DNA of 64,000 bases from Vreelandella massiliensis (lineage in GTDB: Bacteria; Pseudomonadota; Gammaproteobacteria; Pseudomonadales; Halomonadaceae). The DNA is taken from contig NZ_LT699745.1 in the NCBI RefSeq assembly GCF_900155385.1, forward strand, positions 1,953,561-2,017,560. Direction: 5' to 3'. The notes under the pieces are model-generated. The model did not search any database. It worked only from the letters and a program-made list of their open reading frames with translations, and had not been told where the DNA came from. The translations under genes and the position numbers were made by a program. Within the stretch, counting starts at the first letter, position 1. Each line of letters begins with the position of its first letter. Below, in pieces: positions 1 to 6,808 of the stretch.

Positions 1-293
1 CGGTACACTCGATCGCCTCGGGACTCGACTATCCCGGCGTAGGCCCTCAGCACAGTCACCTCAAGGAGGTCGGTCGCGTTGACTACCAAAGCGCCACCGA
101 TGCGGAGTGCTTGGAGGCTTTTCTAACGCTTTCGCGGGTCGAAGGAATTATCCCGGCGCTGGAGAGCGCCCACGCCGTGGCCTGGGCCATGCGTGAAGCG
201 CCTAAATTACCCGCCGATCAGCATATTCTGGTGAATCTCTCCGGCCGCGGCGATAAAGACGCTGACTATGTCGCCGAGTATCTTGGCCTATAG
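1..293 (+). CDS. trpB: Tryptophan synthase beta subunit, C-terminal end only
   Basis: The reading frame is already open at the window edge (first full codon at 3) and ends with TAG at 291-293. About 96 residues remain. They contain the TrpB C-terminal landmarks: [13 protein letters not shown], then [14 protein letters not shown], then [12 protein letters not shown] near the end. TrpB is the PLP enzyme that joins indole and serine in the last step of tryptophan synthesis, working in a complex with TrpA. No trpA follows here; a tRNA gene and an island come next, so trpA is either elsewhere or was separated. The start lies outside the window. Confidence 0.93.
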   Translation, partial: VHSIASGLDYPGVGPQHSHLKEVGRVDYQSATDAECLEAFLTLSRVEGIIPALESAHAVAWAMREAPKLPADQHILVNLSGRGDKDADYVAEYLGL

Positions 294-368
294 CGAAATC
301 TGCCTTGACGGATAGCGAATCAGGGCTAGCCTCGCTATCCGTCTTTCGCTATCATATCCGCGCTTTAC

Positions 369-445
<77 letters not shown>

Positions 446-719
446 TAAATTCAAAGACTTACCCGCCTTACTACCTTTCCTCGCTGTACTTTTTTTGCCG
501 GTATCTACAAAGTGTCTACGGCTTAGAATTTTGGGCTGTATGTGACGGCTTCATGTCAGATGATCCGGCGCGATGTGTGCGTAACGCATGGTCATTTGAA
601 TAGGCTGATGCACCAATTTTTTTGCAGCGTTAGCAGGTTCCACCGTTCATCATGAAGTGGCTGGCGAAAGTGTGTCTTAGCACATACGTTCTTTGCCCCT
701 TGGGTAAGGTAATATCGGC

Positions 720-814
720 AAACCGAAGACTCGGCTTTCGGTTTAAAAGTTGCGCTAAAAGCGGCCTTGAATGGCGATTTTGTGCTTGAAGATAAACCAA
801 CGTGGTTTATTCTT
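720..814 (+). promoter_or_regulatory. Two inverted repeats upstream of abiEi (candidate AbiEi operators)
   Basis: The first palindrome is 720-744, with 8-bp arms AAACCGAA and TTCGGTTT. The second is 788-814, with arms GAAGATAAACCA and TGGTTTATTCTTC separated by ACG and one unpaired base. They lie 36 bp and more upstream of the AbiEi start. AbiEi proteins are known to autorepress by binding paired inverted repeats in their promoter, so these are the obvious candidate operators. Binding itself is not shown. Confidence 0.5.
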
Positions 815-849
815 CACTCTGAAGACGGAATTTAAGGCCGATTTTTCAC

Positions 850-1626
850 GTGAAAATAAACCAGCTGCTGCACAAGATCCCGTATGGCGCCGTTGTGACG
901 ACCGCCTGGCTGGCGTCACACGGCGTCACCTCGGATCAGGCGCGTAAGCTGGCCAGCAGTGGCTGGCTTAAGCGCGTGGGGCACGGCGCCTACTGCCAAG
1001 CGGGGGAGCCTCTTACCTGGGAGAGCGCTGTTTTCGCCCTGCAGACGAGCGACGACACTGGCTTACCACCGCTGTGGCCGGGTGGCCAGACGGCCCTCGC
1101 ACTGCATGGCTTTTCCCACTACCTGCCCATGGGGGAGAGCACGACGCACCTGTATGGCAGGGAAGCCGCTCGGCTGCCCCGGTGGTTGAGTGATGCTGAG
1201 TGGGCAGGGCGGATGGCACTTCACTCCGAAAAGGGCCTGCCGGTACAGCTTCCCGGCAGCTTCACGGACTACGCGCCGGATAGCAGGGCCTTCAGCTTGC
1301 AGGTATCGACCCCCGAGCGAGCGGTCCTGGAGTGGATCGCCGTGACGCCGAATCAGCTGTTGTTCGGCAGTGAGCTGGTGGACACCTTCGGCGGGCTTAA
1401 CACGCTGCGTCCGCGCCGGCTGCAGGCATTGCTGGAGGGTTGTCGCTCGGTGAGAACGAAGCGTGCCTTTCTGGTGCTGGCTCGCCATGCTGGGCATGCC
1501 TGGTACGGTCGTCTGGAACCACGCCGACTTGACCTCGGCAAAGGCAAGCGGCAGCTCTGCCAGGGCGGAAAGCTGGACAGGGAGTATCACGTGACGGTGC
1601 CGGAGGCGTTCCTGCATGCCGATTGA
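850..1626 (+). CDS. AbiEi-type antitoxin (type IV toxin-antitoxin), toxin partner broken
   Basis: The protein has 258 residues. Residues 10-50 form a winged-helix region with the recognisable end WLKRVGHGAY (39-48). Residues 78-92 (GGQTALALHGFSHYL) and STPERA at 153-158 match the AbiEi C-terminal domain. AbiEi antitoxins repress their own operon and counteract the nucleotidyltransferase toxin AbiEii. The stop codon overlaps the start of an abiEii reading frame at 1616 by 11 bp, as in intact operons, but that toxin gene is truncated after about 45 recognisable codons. The antitoxin is therefore probably an orphan, perhaps kept as a regulator or not yet decayed. Two inverted repeats upstream may be its operators. 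Confidence 0.85.
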   Translation: MKINQLLHKIPYGAVVTTAWLASHGVTSDQARKLASSGWLKRVGHGAYCQAGEPLTWESAVFALQTSDDTGLPPLWPGGQTALALHGFSHYLPMGESTTHLYGREAARLPRWLSDAEWAGRMALHSEKGLPVQLPGSFTDYAPDSRAFSLQVSTPERAVLEWIAVTPNQLLFGSELVDTFGGLNTLRPRRLQALLEGCRSVRTKRAFLVLARHAGHAWYGRLEPRRLDLGKGKRQLCQGGKLDREYHVTVPEAFLHAD

Positions 1627-1789
1627 CGCTCGCTACCATGAACAGGTCAGGCTGTTGGTCTCGCTGCTGCCTTTTATCAATGACGAGCCGTGCTTCGCAC
1701 TCAAGGGCGGTACGGCCATCAACCTTTTCGTGCAGCCATTACCTCGACGCTGGCCCTGCTCTGCGAGACTGAGCGGCTGCCGCCGCTAG
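1616..1789 (+). pseudogene. AbiEii toxin remnant, N-terminus only
   Basis: An ATG inside the end of abiEi opens a 57-codon frame. Its first part reads like the AbiEii nucleotidyltransferase N-terminus, with the landmark ALKGGTAINLF at residues 33-43. In full AbiEii proteins this is followed by the acidic metal-binding motif and some 200 further residues. Here the frame runs into unrelated sequence and stops with TAG at 1787-1789. No catalytic aspartates remain, so no active toxin can be made. An alternative frame across 1748-1845 also looks coding-like but I cannot assign it. Confidence 0.75.
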
Positions 1790-1807
1790 ACAATCAAAGG
1801 AGGCAAT

Positions 1808-1890
1808 ATGGGAAGCCAGAAACCAGTCAAAGTCTGGGTCGATGAAAGTGAGAAGCGAGCGATAGAGAACAACGCCAAAGCCCGGCATGG
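1808..1890 (+). pseudogene. Fragment of a MobC-like plasmid mobilisation protein
   Basis: A strong ribosome-binding site (AAAGGAGG) precedes an ATG at 1808. The first 25 or so residues, with KPVKVWVDESEKRAIENN, resemble the ribbon-helix-helix start of relaxosome accessory proteins of the MobC/TraJ type. After about residue 26 the sequence becomes unlike that family, where it meets the opposite-strand methyltransferase fragment near 1880. I read it as the 5' scrap of a mobilisation gene. The assignment rests on a short motif and is tentative. Confidence 0.4.
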
Positions 1891-2093
1891 GGCATGCGTA
1901 GATCGCGAAGAGTATCATAGCTGTCACGAGAGAGGGCGGTATCAAACTGTAAGCCGACGAAATCATCATATTGATAGCTTGGTCGGCATCTATTTCATCT
2001 CGCTCCCACACTAAGCCTAGTTGACGCCCCTGGTCGCGCTGTTCCAGCAAGCGAAATCAGCGTTTCGCGATCTAGCCCCTCGTACTTGCTCAT
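1880..2093 (-). pseudogene. Type III restriction methyltransferase (Mod) N-terminal remnant
   Basis: On the minus strand an ATG at 2093 with an AAGGAAC ribosome-binding site starts MSKYEGLDRETLIS. After a one-base frameshift the text continues as LLEQRDQGRQLGLVWERDE, and after a second as DDFVGLQFDTALSRDSYD then TLRDLRMPHAGL. Read together this follows the N-terminal region of Mod-type adenine methyltransferases up to just before the DPPY motif. Two frameshifts and loss of everything downstream of about 1880 make it a dead fragment. The family call comes from my memory of the conserved LGLVWERDE and NDDFVAL segments. Confidence 0.55.
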
Positions 2094-2199
2094 GAGTTCC
2101 TTATGCTCCAACAGCGAGCACAGGTCTCCCTGCCCTCAAAGCCTTTATTACGGGCCAGCATGATACCTATCGCCATGCATAGGCGCACCTGTTAGCGTT

Positions 2200-2218
2200 A
2201 TGCTAGCATTGATAGCAT
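2200..2218 (+). promoter_or_regulatory. Inverted repeat operator candidate of the FitAB/VapBC pair
   Basis: A perfect 6-bp inverted repeat, ATGCTA and TAGCAT with a 7-bp spacer, lies 23 bp upstream of the antitoxin start. Ribbon-helix-helix antitoxins of this type bind such palindromes to repress their own operon. The position fits, binding is inferred. Confidence 0.5.
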
Positions 2219-2241
2219 TGTAATCACATGGTGAGGTTGGT

Positions 2242-2484
2242 ATGGCATCGATCACAATTCGAAATTTGGACGAGCAGTTGAAAGCTCAGCTTCGCATGGA
2301 GGCGGCTAGGCATGGCCATTCCATGGAAGAGGAGGTTCGCGTCATTCTGCGTAGTGCCTTGAACCAGCCTCAAGCAAAGGGGCTAGGGAGTCGCATACGT
2401 GAGCGATTCGCAGACGCCGGTGGCATCGAACTGGAAGTGCCGCCTAGGTCCGATAAGCCTCGTGATCCAGGCTTCGGCGCATGA
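2242..2484 (+). CDS. FitA/VapB-type ribbon-helix-helix antitoxin
   Basis: The 80-residue protein begins MASITIRNLDEQLKAQLR, the typical ribbon-helix-helix N-terminus of FitA-like antitoxins. The C-terminal half, with a polar linker ending in PRDPGFGA, is where these proteins wrap around the toxin. The gene overlaps the downstream toxin gene by 4 bp (ATGA at 2481-2484), which couples their translation. The antitoxin neutralises the PIN nuclease and, with it, represses the shared promoter. A palindrome at 2200-2218 is a suitable operator. Both genes look intact, unlike their neighbours, which suggests selection or addiction is preserving the pair. Confidence 0.88.
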   Translation: MASITIRNLDEQLKAQLRMEAARHGHSMEEEVRVILRSALNQPQAKGLGSRIRERFADAGGIELEVPPRSDKPRDPGFGA

Positions 2485-2903
2485 TTGTTCTTGATACCAA
2501 TGTGCTATCCGAGCTGATGCGGCCTGAGCCAGACGCCCGGGTTATCGACTGGCTGGACAGGCAGGATGCTCGTTCCGTGGCTATTTCCGCTATTACGGTT
2601 GCTGAAATTCTCTATGGGATCGAGCGCTTGCCCGACGGCAAGCGCAAGCGTGGTTTCGCCGCTATGGTGGCGGCCATGTTCGAGGAAGATTTCTCTGGAC
2701 GCATCCTATCGTTCGATAGCGGGGCTGCGATTCACTACGCAGAGCAGGTCGCTGCCAGCGAGAGTGCAGGAAGGCAGGTTCACATGGCCGATGCCCAAAT
2801 TGAGGCTATCTGCATCCAGCATGGAGCGGTGTTGGCTACACGCAATCTAAAGGATTTCGAGATGTTGACCGTCGAGACGATTAACCCCTGGGAAATGGGC
2901 TGA
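2481..2903 (+). CDS. FitB/VapC-type PIN-domain ribonuclease toxin
   Basis: The protein has 140 residues, normal length for a PIN toxin. Acidic metal-binding positions are visible at D5 (MIVLDTNVLSEL), E42 (VAEILYG), D104 (HMADAQIEA) and D125 (RNLKDFE). PIN toxins cut RNA, often tRNA, when not bound by antitoxin. The start codon overlaps the antitoxin stop. A nested inverted repeat (2924-2967) lies 20 bp past the stop. All key residues are present, so the toxin should be active. The subfamily name is by resemblance; the target RNA cannot be told from sequence. Confidence 0.9.
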   Translation: MIVLDTNVLSELMRPEPDARVIDWLDRQDARSVAISAITVAEILYGIERLPDGKRKRGFAAMVAAMFEEDFSGRILSFDSGAAIHYAEQVAASESAGRQVHMADAQIEAICIQHGAVLATRNLKDFEMLTVETINPWEMG

Positions 2904-2923
2904 TATCGGTACACTGACAACAC

Positions 2924-2967
2924 AGTAGCTGGTTCGGGTAGGTTACACTAACCTTCGCTAAGCTACT
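2924..2967. repeat. Nested inverted repeat downstream of the PIN toxin gene
   Basis: An inner palindrome, AGGTTA-CAC-TAACCT (2940-2954), sits within outer arms AGTAGCT (2924-2930) and AGCTACT (2961-2967). It has no T-run, so it is not a classic terminator. It may be a transcript end structure or a cruciform left by a mobile element. Confidence 0.5.
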
Positions 2968-3043
2968 GATAGTCTGATACTTTGACCTTTGCTAGGTTAC
3001 GGTGGATTTCGTAGGATATTCCGTATCTTATTGATATGAACTA

Positions 3044-3075
3044 CCACGCCTAAGCGGCTGCGCCGTTAGACGTGG
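3044..3075 (-). repeat. Right-end palindrome of the IS200/IS605 element
   Basis: The stem is 3044-3048/3071-3075, a C-A mismatch at 3049/3070, then 3050-3053/3066-3069 and 3055-3058/3062-3065. It overlaps the tnpB stop codon at 3050-3052, so it also forms the 3' end of any omega RNA. Flanking DNA to the left of about 3040 would supply the guide. Confidence 0.75.
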
Positions 3076-4375
3076 TTTCGCTTGCGCGGTGGCAAGCTTC
3101 TAATGACAACCGCGCATCGATGTGCGTGATGGCTATGGGCGTGTCCACAACGCCCTTACCGGCTCGGAGGTGATCGCTGATCCACTCGTTGCCGATTTCT
3201 TTTCGCAGGATATTCGCGCTACCGTTGACGTCGGCATTGATCCGCTGACGCGAGGCGGTACGGTAGAGACCGCGCTTGACGCGCCGGCCGCTAAAGGTCG
3301 GTTTTTGCTGACGCGCTTCGTCATAGTCGGGAATGGGATCGAGATCCAGGGCGCTGGCTTTGCTGGTGTAGGCTTCGTTCATCAAGACCACCGTGATGCC
3401 TTGCGCCTCCGCCTTGTACTGGATCATGTCGATCAGTTTGGCGTGCGGGATTGCGGTGAATTTCTGGTTATTGACGCGGCCGATATTCACGGCCTGTTTC
3501 CAGCCGGGGTTTTTACCAATCACCAGCTTGCCCGTGCGGGTGCGCACGCACTCGCTCACGATCCAATGACTGACTTTGTGAAAGTAGTCGTGAATGCGCG
3601 CATGGCGTTTCCCAACTTTCGAGCGGATGTGCCGCTTTTTGCCTTTCTTGGCTAATGCCTCCTTGTCCTTGTTGTACTTCGCGTTAATCGACTTGATGAC
3701 CTTGCCCTTGATCAGAACAGGACGGTAATCCGGCTGATTGGAGGTGATGGCGACAAGGTTATCGATGCCGATGTCCAGCGAAAAGACACGGTTCATATCC
3801 AATAGAGGCGTGTTTTTTATCTCCTTGGTGTAGCCGATTTCGATGCAAAAGGACGTGCCTAGCGGCACGATGCGGAGGTCCGTGACCACGGCCTCTGACG
3901 CCTTGGCATTGAAGGCTTGGTGTTGGCACACCGTGGTCTTAACGGGCTGAAAGCCGAACGCCTTGGCACCGCTAAGATGGATCATGCCGCCAACAATTTT
4001 GTAGCCGTTGCGGTTGACGACGTAGGTGCGGGCGCCCTGGGTATAACCGGGTAGGCGTGGTCGGGCTTTGTACTTTTCAGGATGGCGGGCGTAATCCGCC
4101 TTGGCCTTGATCCAGCTTTTCCAGCTATCGCCGACAACCTGGGTTATCCGCTGGGAACCCGCTGAAGGCAGTAAGCTGTAAATATCCTTATGCTCGCGCT
4201 TGAGAATCTTGTCGGCTTGGCTGGCACTGATCGGCGCCTCGGCAAAGAGCGCCTGACGCATCTGGTACAGCGTTGCATTGGCCACCTTTCGCGCTGCCAC
4301 GCATAACCGCCGACACGCGCCATGATTTACGTGGCCGGGGCGAATGACAATGCGCTCAATGCGGTTGACGACCAT
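3050..4375 (-). CDS. tnpB: TnpB RNA-guided nuclease with displaced RuvC-II glutamate
   Basis: I start the gene at the ATG at 4375 (441 residues) rather than at 4462, because the longer form overlaps tnpA. Visible RuvC parts are FSLDIGIDN (D201, RuvC-I) and INADVNGSANI (D382, RuvC-III). At the usual RuvC-II position, where most TnpBs have a glutamate, this protein reads LVIGKNPGWKQ, with Gly287. A glutamate in VVLMNEAYTSKAS (E334) lies 47 residues later. This matches the rearranged catalytic site described for some TnpB and Fanzor proteins. The C-terminal zinc ribbon cysteines are absent. TnpB cuts DNA guided by an RNA from the element's right end and helps the IS persist. The gene looks intact. 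Confidence 0.88.
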   Translation of the reverse strand: MVVNRIERIVIRPGHVNHGACRRLCVAARKVANATLYQMRQALFAEAPISASQADKILKREHKDIYSLLPSAGSQRITQVVGDSWKSWIKAKADYARHPEKYKARPRLPGYTQGARTYVVNRNGYKIVGGMIHLSGAKAFGFQPVKTTVCQHQAFNAKASEAVVTDLRIVPLGTSFCIEIGYTKEIKNTPLLDMNRVFSLDIGIDNLVAITSNQPDYRPVLIKGKVIKSINAKYNKDKEALAKKGKKRHIRSKVGKRHARIHDYFHKVSHWIVSECVRTRTGKLVIGKNPGWKQAVNIGRVNNQKFTAIPHAKLIDMIQYKAEAQGITVVLMNEAYTSKASALDLDPIPDYDEARQQKPTFSGRRVKRGLYRTASRQRINADVNGSANILRKEIGNEWISDHLRAGKGVVDTPIAITHIDARLSLEACHRASETTSNGAAA

Positions 4376-4431
4376 GACAATGCCTATGAAAAGAACTACC
4401 CTGAACGTAGTGAATAAAGGGATTGGTGTCA

Positions 4432-4848
4432 ATGTCAAAAACCGCACTAAGATCACATCCACACTGCGTATTCAACATGAAGTGCCATTTAGTGTTAGTG
4501 GTGGCTTACCGGCGCGAGGTCATCACGCCCGCTATCCTTGGGGATTTGGAAAAACACCTGCGTCATGTCTGCGAGCTGTCGGATGTTGGCGTGGTGGAGT
4601 TTTCGGGCGAGACGGATCATGTCCATGCGCTACTAGAGATCCACCCTTCGGTAATGCCCGCCAAGTTGATCAACAGCATCAAAACCGTCACCAGTCGTCG
4701 CATTCGCAAGGATCACGGCGAGACGATAAAACCGAAACTCTGGGGAGACAGGTTTTGGTCCCGCTCCTACTGCTTACTGAGCGTGGGTGATGGCGCGACC
4801 ACGGACATCATCAAGCGCTACATCGAAAACCAATCCCGGCCGCCCTGA
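4432..4848 (+). CDS. tnpA: IS200-type Y1 transposase TnpA
   Basis: From the ATG at 4432 the protein has 138 residues, as expected for the family. The HUH motif is DHVHALL (H63, H65) and the catalytic tyrosine lies in IIKRYIENQ (Y130). TnpA moves the element as single-stranded DNA through 5' phosphotyrosine intermediates, recognising the terminal hairpins. In-frame TTG at 4423 and GTG at 4426 are possible earlier starts; an AAAGGG ribosome-binding site about 10 bp before 4432 favours the ATG. Both catalytic motifs are present, so it may still be active. The stop codon is within the outer left-end hairpin. Confidence 0.92.
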   Translation: MSKTALRSHPHCVFNMKCHLVLVVAYRREVITPAILGDLEKHLRHVCELSDVGVVEFSGETDHVHALLEIHPSVMPAKLINSIKTVTSRRIRKDHGETIKPKLWGDRFWSRSYCLLSVGDGATTDIIKRYIENQSRPP

Positions 4849-4895
4849 CGGACGGCACGCTATCCATCCACGCCCAATGCGTGGCTTGGACGTGG
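4839..4895 (-). repeat. Left-end structures of the IS200/IS605 element
   Basis: A first hairpin (GCCGCC at 4839-4844 with GGACGGC at 4850-4856) is followed by CGCTATCCATCC (4858-4869) and the main palindrome 4868-4895. The same order, hairpin then CGCTATCCATCC then hairpin with a C-A mismatch, occurs at 24255-24303. Confidence 0.65.
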
Positions 4896-4922
4896 AATTC
4901 CGCGTAAGACGTTAAAAGCACG

Positions 4923-4967
4923 CTCATAATCCCTTGGGCGTAGGTTCAAGACCTACTGGGCCTACCA
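4923..4967 (+). repeat. attR-like copy of the tRNA 3' half
   Basis: This is the 42/45 copy of 401-445, including the final CCA. There is no matching 5' half upstream, so it is not a working tRNA gene. It marks the far end of the island. Bases 4968-5185 beyond it hold no gene I can support; they lead up to the deaminase gene. Confidence 0.8.
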
Positions 4968-5185
4968 CTCCCCTTCAAAGATCCTTTCTTAGCCAACCCA
5001 CTGGCGATGTCTTTTTTATCCTTAGCTTTGCGCGCACTTTCTGAATGCTTTTGAGCGGCAAGTTTTTGCAGTGGTTACTTTGCAAGAAGAAGGGGATGTC
5101 TCTTTGTTGTGCTAAACGTGGGGTGGAGCTCGAATCACGGGCTGATGCGCACTACAGTAAGCACTATATTATTAAGGAGCATGCC

Positions 5186-5668
5186 ATGATTGCCGAACAC
5201 GAAATGCCGTATCTAAAGCGCTGTGTGGCGTTAGCGGAAGAGGCGCTGAAAGCGGGCGATGAGCCGTTTGGTAGCGTGCTGGTGAGCCGTGACGGTGAGG
5301 TATTGGCGGAGGATCGCAACCGGATCGCGGGAGGGGATGCGACGCAGCATCCGGAGTTTGCGCTGGCGCGCTGGGCGGCACAAAACATGTCGCCTAGGGC
5401 GCGCGCTGAGGCGACCGTTTACACCTCGGGCGAGCACTGCCCGATGTGCGCGGCTGCGCATGGCTGGGTCGGGCTCGGGCGAATTGTCTATGTCAGCTCA
5501 TCCGCCCAACTCAGCGCATGGCTCAATGAGTTTGGCGTAGCGCCCCCACCCGTGGCCACCCTGCCCATTGAACAGGTTGTGCCGGGGCTTACGGTGGAAG
5601 GGCCAGTTTCAGCGCTGGCCGAGACCATGAAGGCGCTCCACCAGCGCTGCCACCAAGGGGCTAAATAG
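5186..5668 (+). CDS. Cytidine/deoxycytidylate deaminase-family nucleoside deaminase
   Basis: I start at the ATG at 5186, which has a TAAGGAG ribosome-binding site, giving 160 residues. The zinc motif is H55-P-E57 (QHPEFA) with C85 and C88 (SGEHCPMCAAA). E57 is the proton shuttle. The usual HAE is HPE here, and the usual proline before the first cysteine is a histidine, so it belongs to a side branch of the family. Such enzymes deaminate guanine, cytosine or modified nucleosides; the substrate cannot be read off. This is the first chromosomal gene after the island. It converges with the RlpA-like gene downstream. Confidence 0.85.
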   Translation: MIAEHEMPYLKRCVALAEEALKAGDEPFGSVLVSRDGEVLAEDRNRIAGGDATQHPEFALARWAAQNMSPRARAEATVYTSGEHCPMCAAAHGWVGLGRIVYVSSSAQLSAWLNEFGVAPPPVATLPIEQVVPGLTVEGPVSALAETMKALHQRCHQGAK

Positions 5669-5675
5669 GGCGCTC

Positions 5676-6059
5676 TTAATCCACGAGGGTGACGAGTACA
5701 GGCGCTACGCCGCGTTTGAGCATATCAAGCTCGCGTGCTGCGCGTTTGGAGAGGTCAATGATCCGGCCTTCTACGTAGGGGCCGCGGTCGTTGATGATGA
5801 CTTCCACTTTTTTCCCGGTATCGGGGCGGGTGACGAGTACTTTTGTCCCAAAGGGTAAGCTGGGATGCGCGGCCGTGAGCGCTTTCTGGTCGAAGGGTTC
5901 GCCGCTTGCGGTGGTGGCTCCTTGAAAACGGTCGCTATAGAAAGAGGCTTTACCCCTCTGGCTGGCATTGTCGGTGTCGTGTGCCGAGGCGGCAAAGGAT
6001 GCACCGAATAGCAGTATGATAAAACACAGTAATGGAGTGAAGCGTTTCATAACGACCAT
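5676..6059 (-). CDS. Septal ring RlpA-like lytic transglycosylase (short form)
   Basis: The protein has 127 residues with a signal peptide ([19 protein letters not shown], cleaved after ASA). The mature part is a single double-psi beta barrel: [12 protein letters not shown], then [20 protein letters not shown], then [18 protein letters not shown]. The ND-RGP and R-IDLS segments carry the family's active-site residues. RlpA proteins cut naked glycan strands at the division site. This one lacks the C-terminal SPOR domain of E. coli RlpA, so how it finds the septum is unclear. A GAGGGA ribosome-binding site supports the start at 6059; a second ATG at 6050 is possible. It diverges from the cytochrome b561 gene. 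Confidence 0.85.
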   Translation of the reverse strand: MVVMKRFTPLLCFIILLFGASFAASAHDTDNASQRGKASFYSDRFQGATTASGEPFDQKALTAAHPSLPFGTKVLVTRPDTGKKVEVIINDRGPYVEGRIIDLSKRAARELDMLKRGVAPVLVTLVD

Positions 6060-6240
6060 GGAAATCCCTCATGGTGTTGCTTACGTGGTATTTGCATCAA
6101 TGAGGCTGATGGCAGCGTTTGGATGATAACGGCTGTAGAAGCCTCGGGCAAGACAATATCAAGATCGGCGATTTTAGCTGCAGAATTGCCTAAACTAAGC
6201 TCATATCAATTAACGAGGCAAGTCCAAGGAGTCTATTTTT

Positions 6241-6798
6241 ATGCATGAGTTAGATCACTACATTTACCCCCATCGAGTATTGCATTGGTTGGTGGCTCTG
6301 GGCGTGGTGCTGTCACTGGCAAGCGGTCTTACGCTGGGCTTTCTAGGGTTTGAACGGTTGGTTGAGCTAATCGGCCAGAGCGTGACCAATGCGCTCTATA
6401 CGGCGCATAAAACGCTGGGTATCACGCTGTTGCTATTAATGACGCTGCGCATCATTACACGGCTGGCGTTTGTTGTACCGGATCACGATCCACCCCTCAA
6501 TGCCTTTGAGCGTATCGTCAGCACCAGCGTGCATCATCTGCTTTACTTGGCGCTGGTGGTGATGCCGGTCCTCGGTGCTCTGGCCACCGCGACGGGCGGT
6601 TTTCCCGTGCAGTTTTTTCACTGGACGTTGCCCAATATCTTGGGAAAAAACGAAGCGCTCTCAGAGGCGCTGTTTCTTTGGCATGAGCGCTTCGGCTGGG
6701 CGATTATCGTGCTGATCACCTTGCACGTGAGCGGCGCGCTTTACCACTGGTGGATCAAGCGCGATAACGTGATGAAGCGTATGAGCCTATTTGATTAA
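6241..6798 (+). CDS. Cytochrome b561 family membrane protein
   Basis: The protein has 185 residues with four predicted membrane helices (about 14-34, 54-72, 91-112 and 147-168). Histidines at the right places for two hemes are in YPHRVLHW, YTAHKTLG, HHLLYLAL and WHERFGW/LHVSGALYHW. Bacterial b561 proteins move electrons from the quinone pool in the inner membrane, for example to superoxide or to periplasmic acceptors. An AAGGAG site precedes the ATG. The gene stands alone between a divergent rlpA-like gene and a convergent aldolase gene. Confidence 0.88.
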   Translation: MHELDHYIYPHRVLHWLVALGVVLSLASGLTLGFLGFERLVELIGQSVTNALYTAHKTLGITLLLLMTLRIITRLAFVVPDHDPPLNAFERIVSTSVHHLLYLALVVMPVLGALATATGGFPVQFFHWTLPNILGKNEALSEALFLWHERFGWAIIVLITLHVSGALYHWWIKRDNVMKRMSLFD

Positions 6799-6808
6799 GA
6801 GCGCCAGC

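Larger units (their letters stand above)
3040..4900. mobile_element. IS200/IS605-family insertion sequence with divergent tnpA and tnpB
   Basis: The element carries a Y1 transposase gene on the plus strand and a tnpB gene on the minus strand, with starts 56 bp apart. Both ends carry matching imperfect palindromes. The right end (3044-3075) has stems CCACG-C-CTAA and TTAG-A-CGTGG; the left end (4868-4895) has CCACG-C-CCAA and TTGG-A-CGTGG. Each keeps a C-A mismatch at the same place, as expected for single-strand hairpins recognised by TnpA. The exact cleavage points cannot be fixed by eye. The left end lies only 27 bp from the island's terminal tRNA repeat. Confidence 0.82.
446..4922. mobile_element. 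Decayed tRNA-borne genomic island
   Basis: The segment lies between the tRNA gene and the degenerate copy of the tRNA 3' half at 4923-4967. Its content is accessory: orphan AbiEi, truncated AbiEii, fragments resembling a MobC-type protein and a type III DNA methyltransferase, an intact FitAB/VapBC pair and a complete IS200/IS605 element. No integrase gene is visible, so the element should no longer be able to excise by itself. Bases 446-719 show no gene I can support. Fragments of several unrelated genes butt together around 1616-2093, which points to repeated deletion. That it was once an integrative element is inference from the repeat and the gene types. Confidence 0.7.

Noticed and set aside
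3122..3655. 177-codon frame opposite tnpB
   Set aside because: It is antisense to a well-supported tnpB gene and has no recognisable motif.
4923..4967. Second tRNA gene
   Set aside because: Only the 3' half is present, with three changes, so no cloverleaf can form; it is an attachment-site duplicate.
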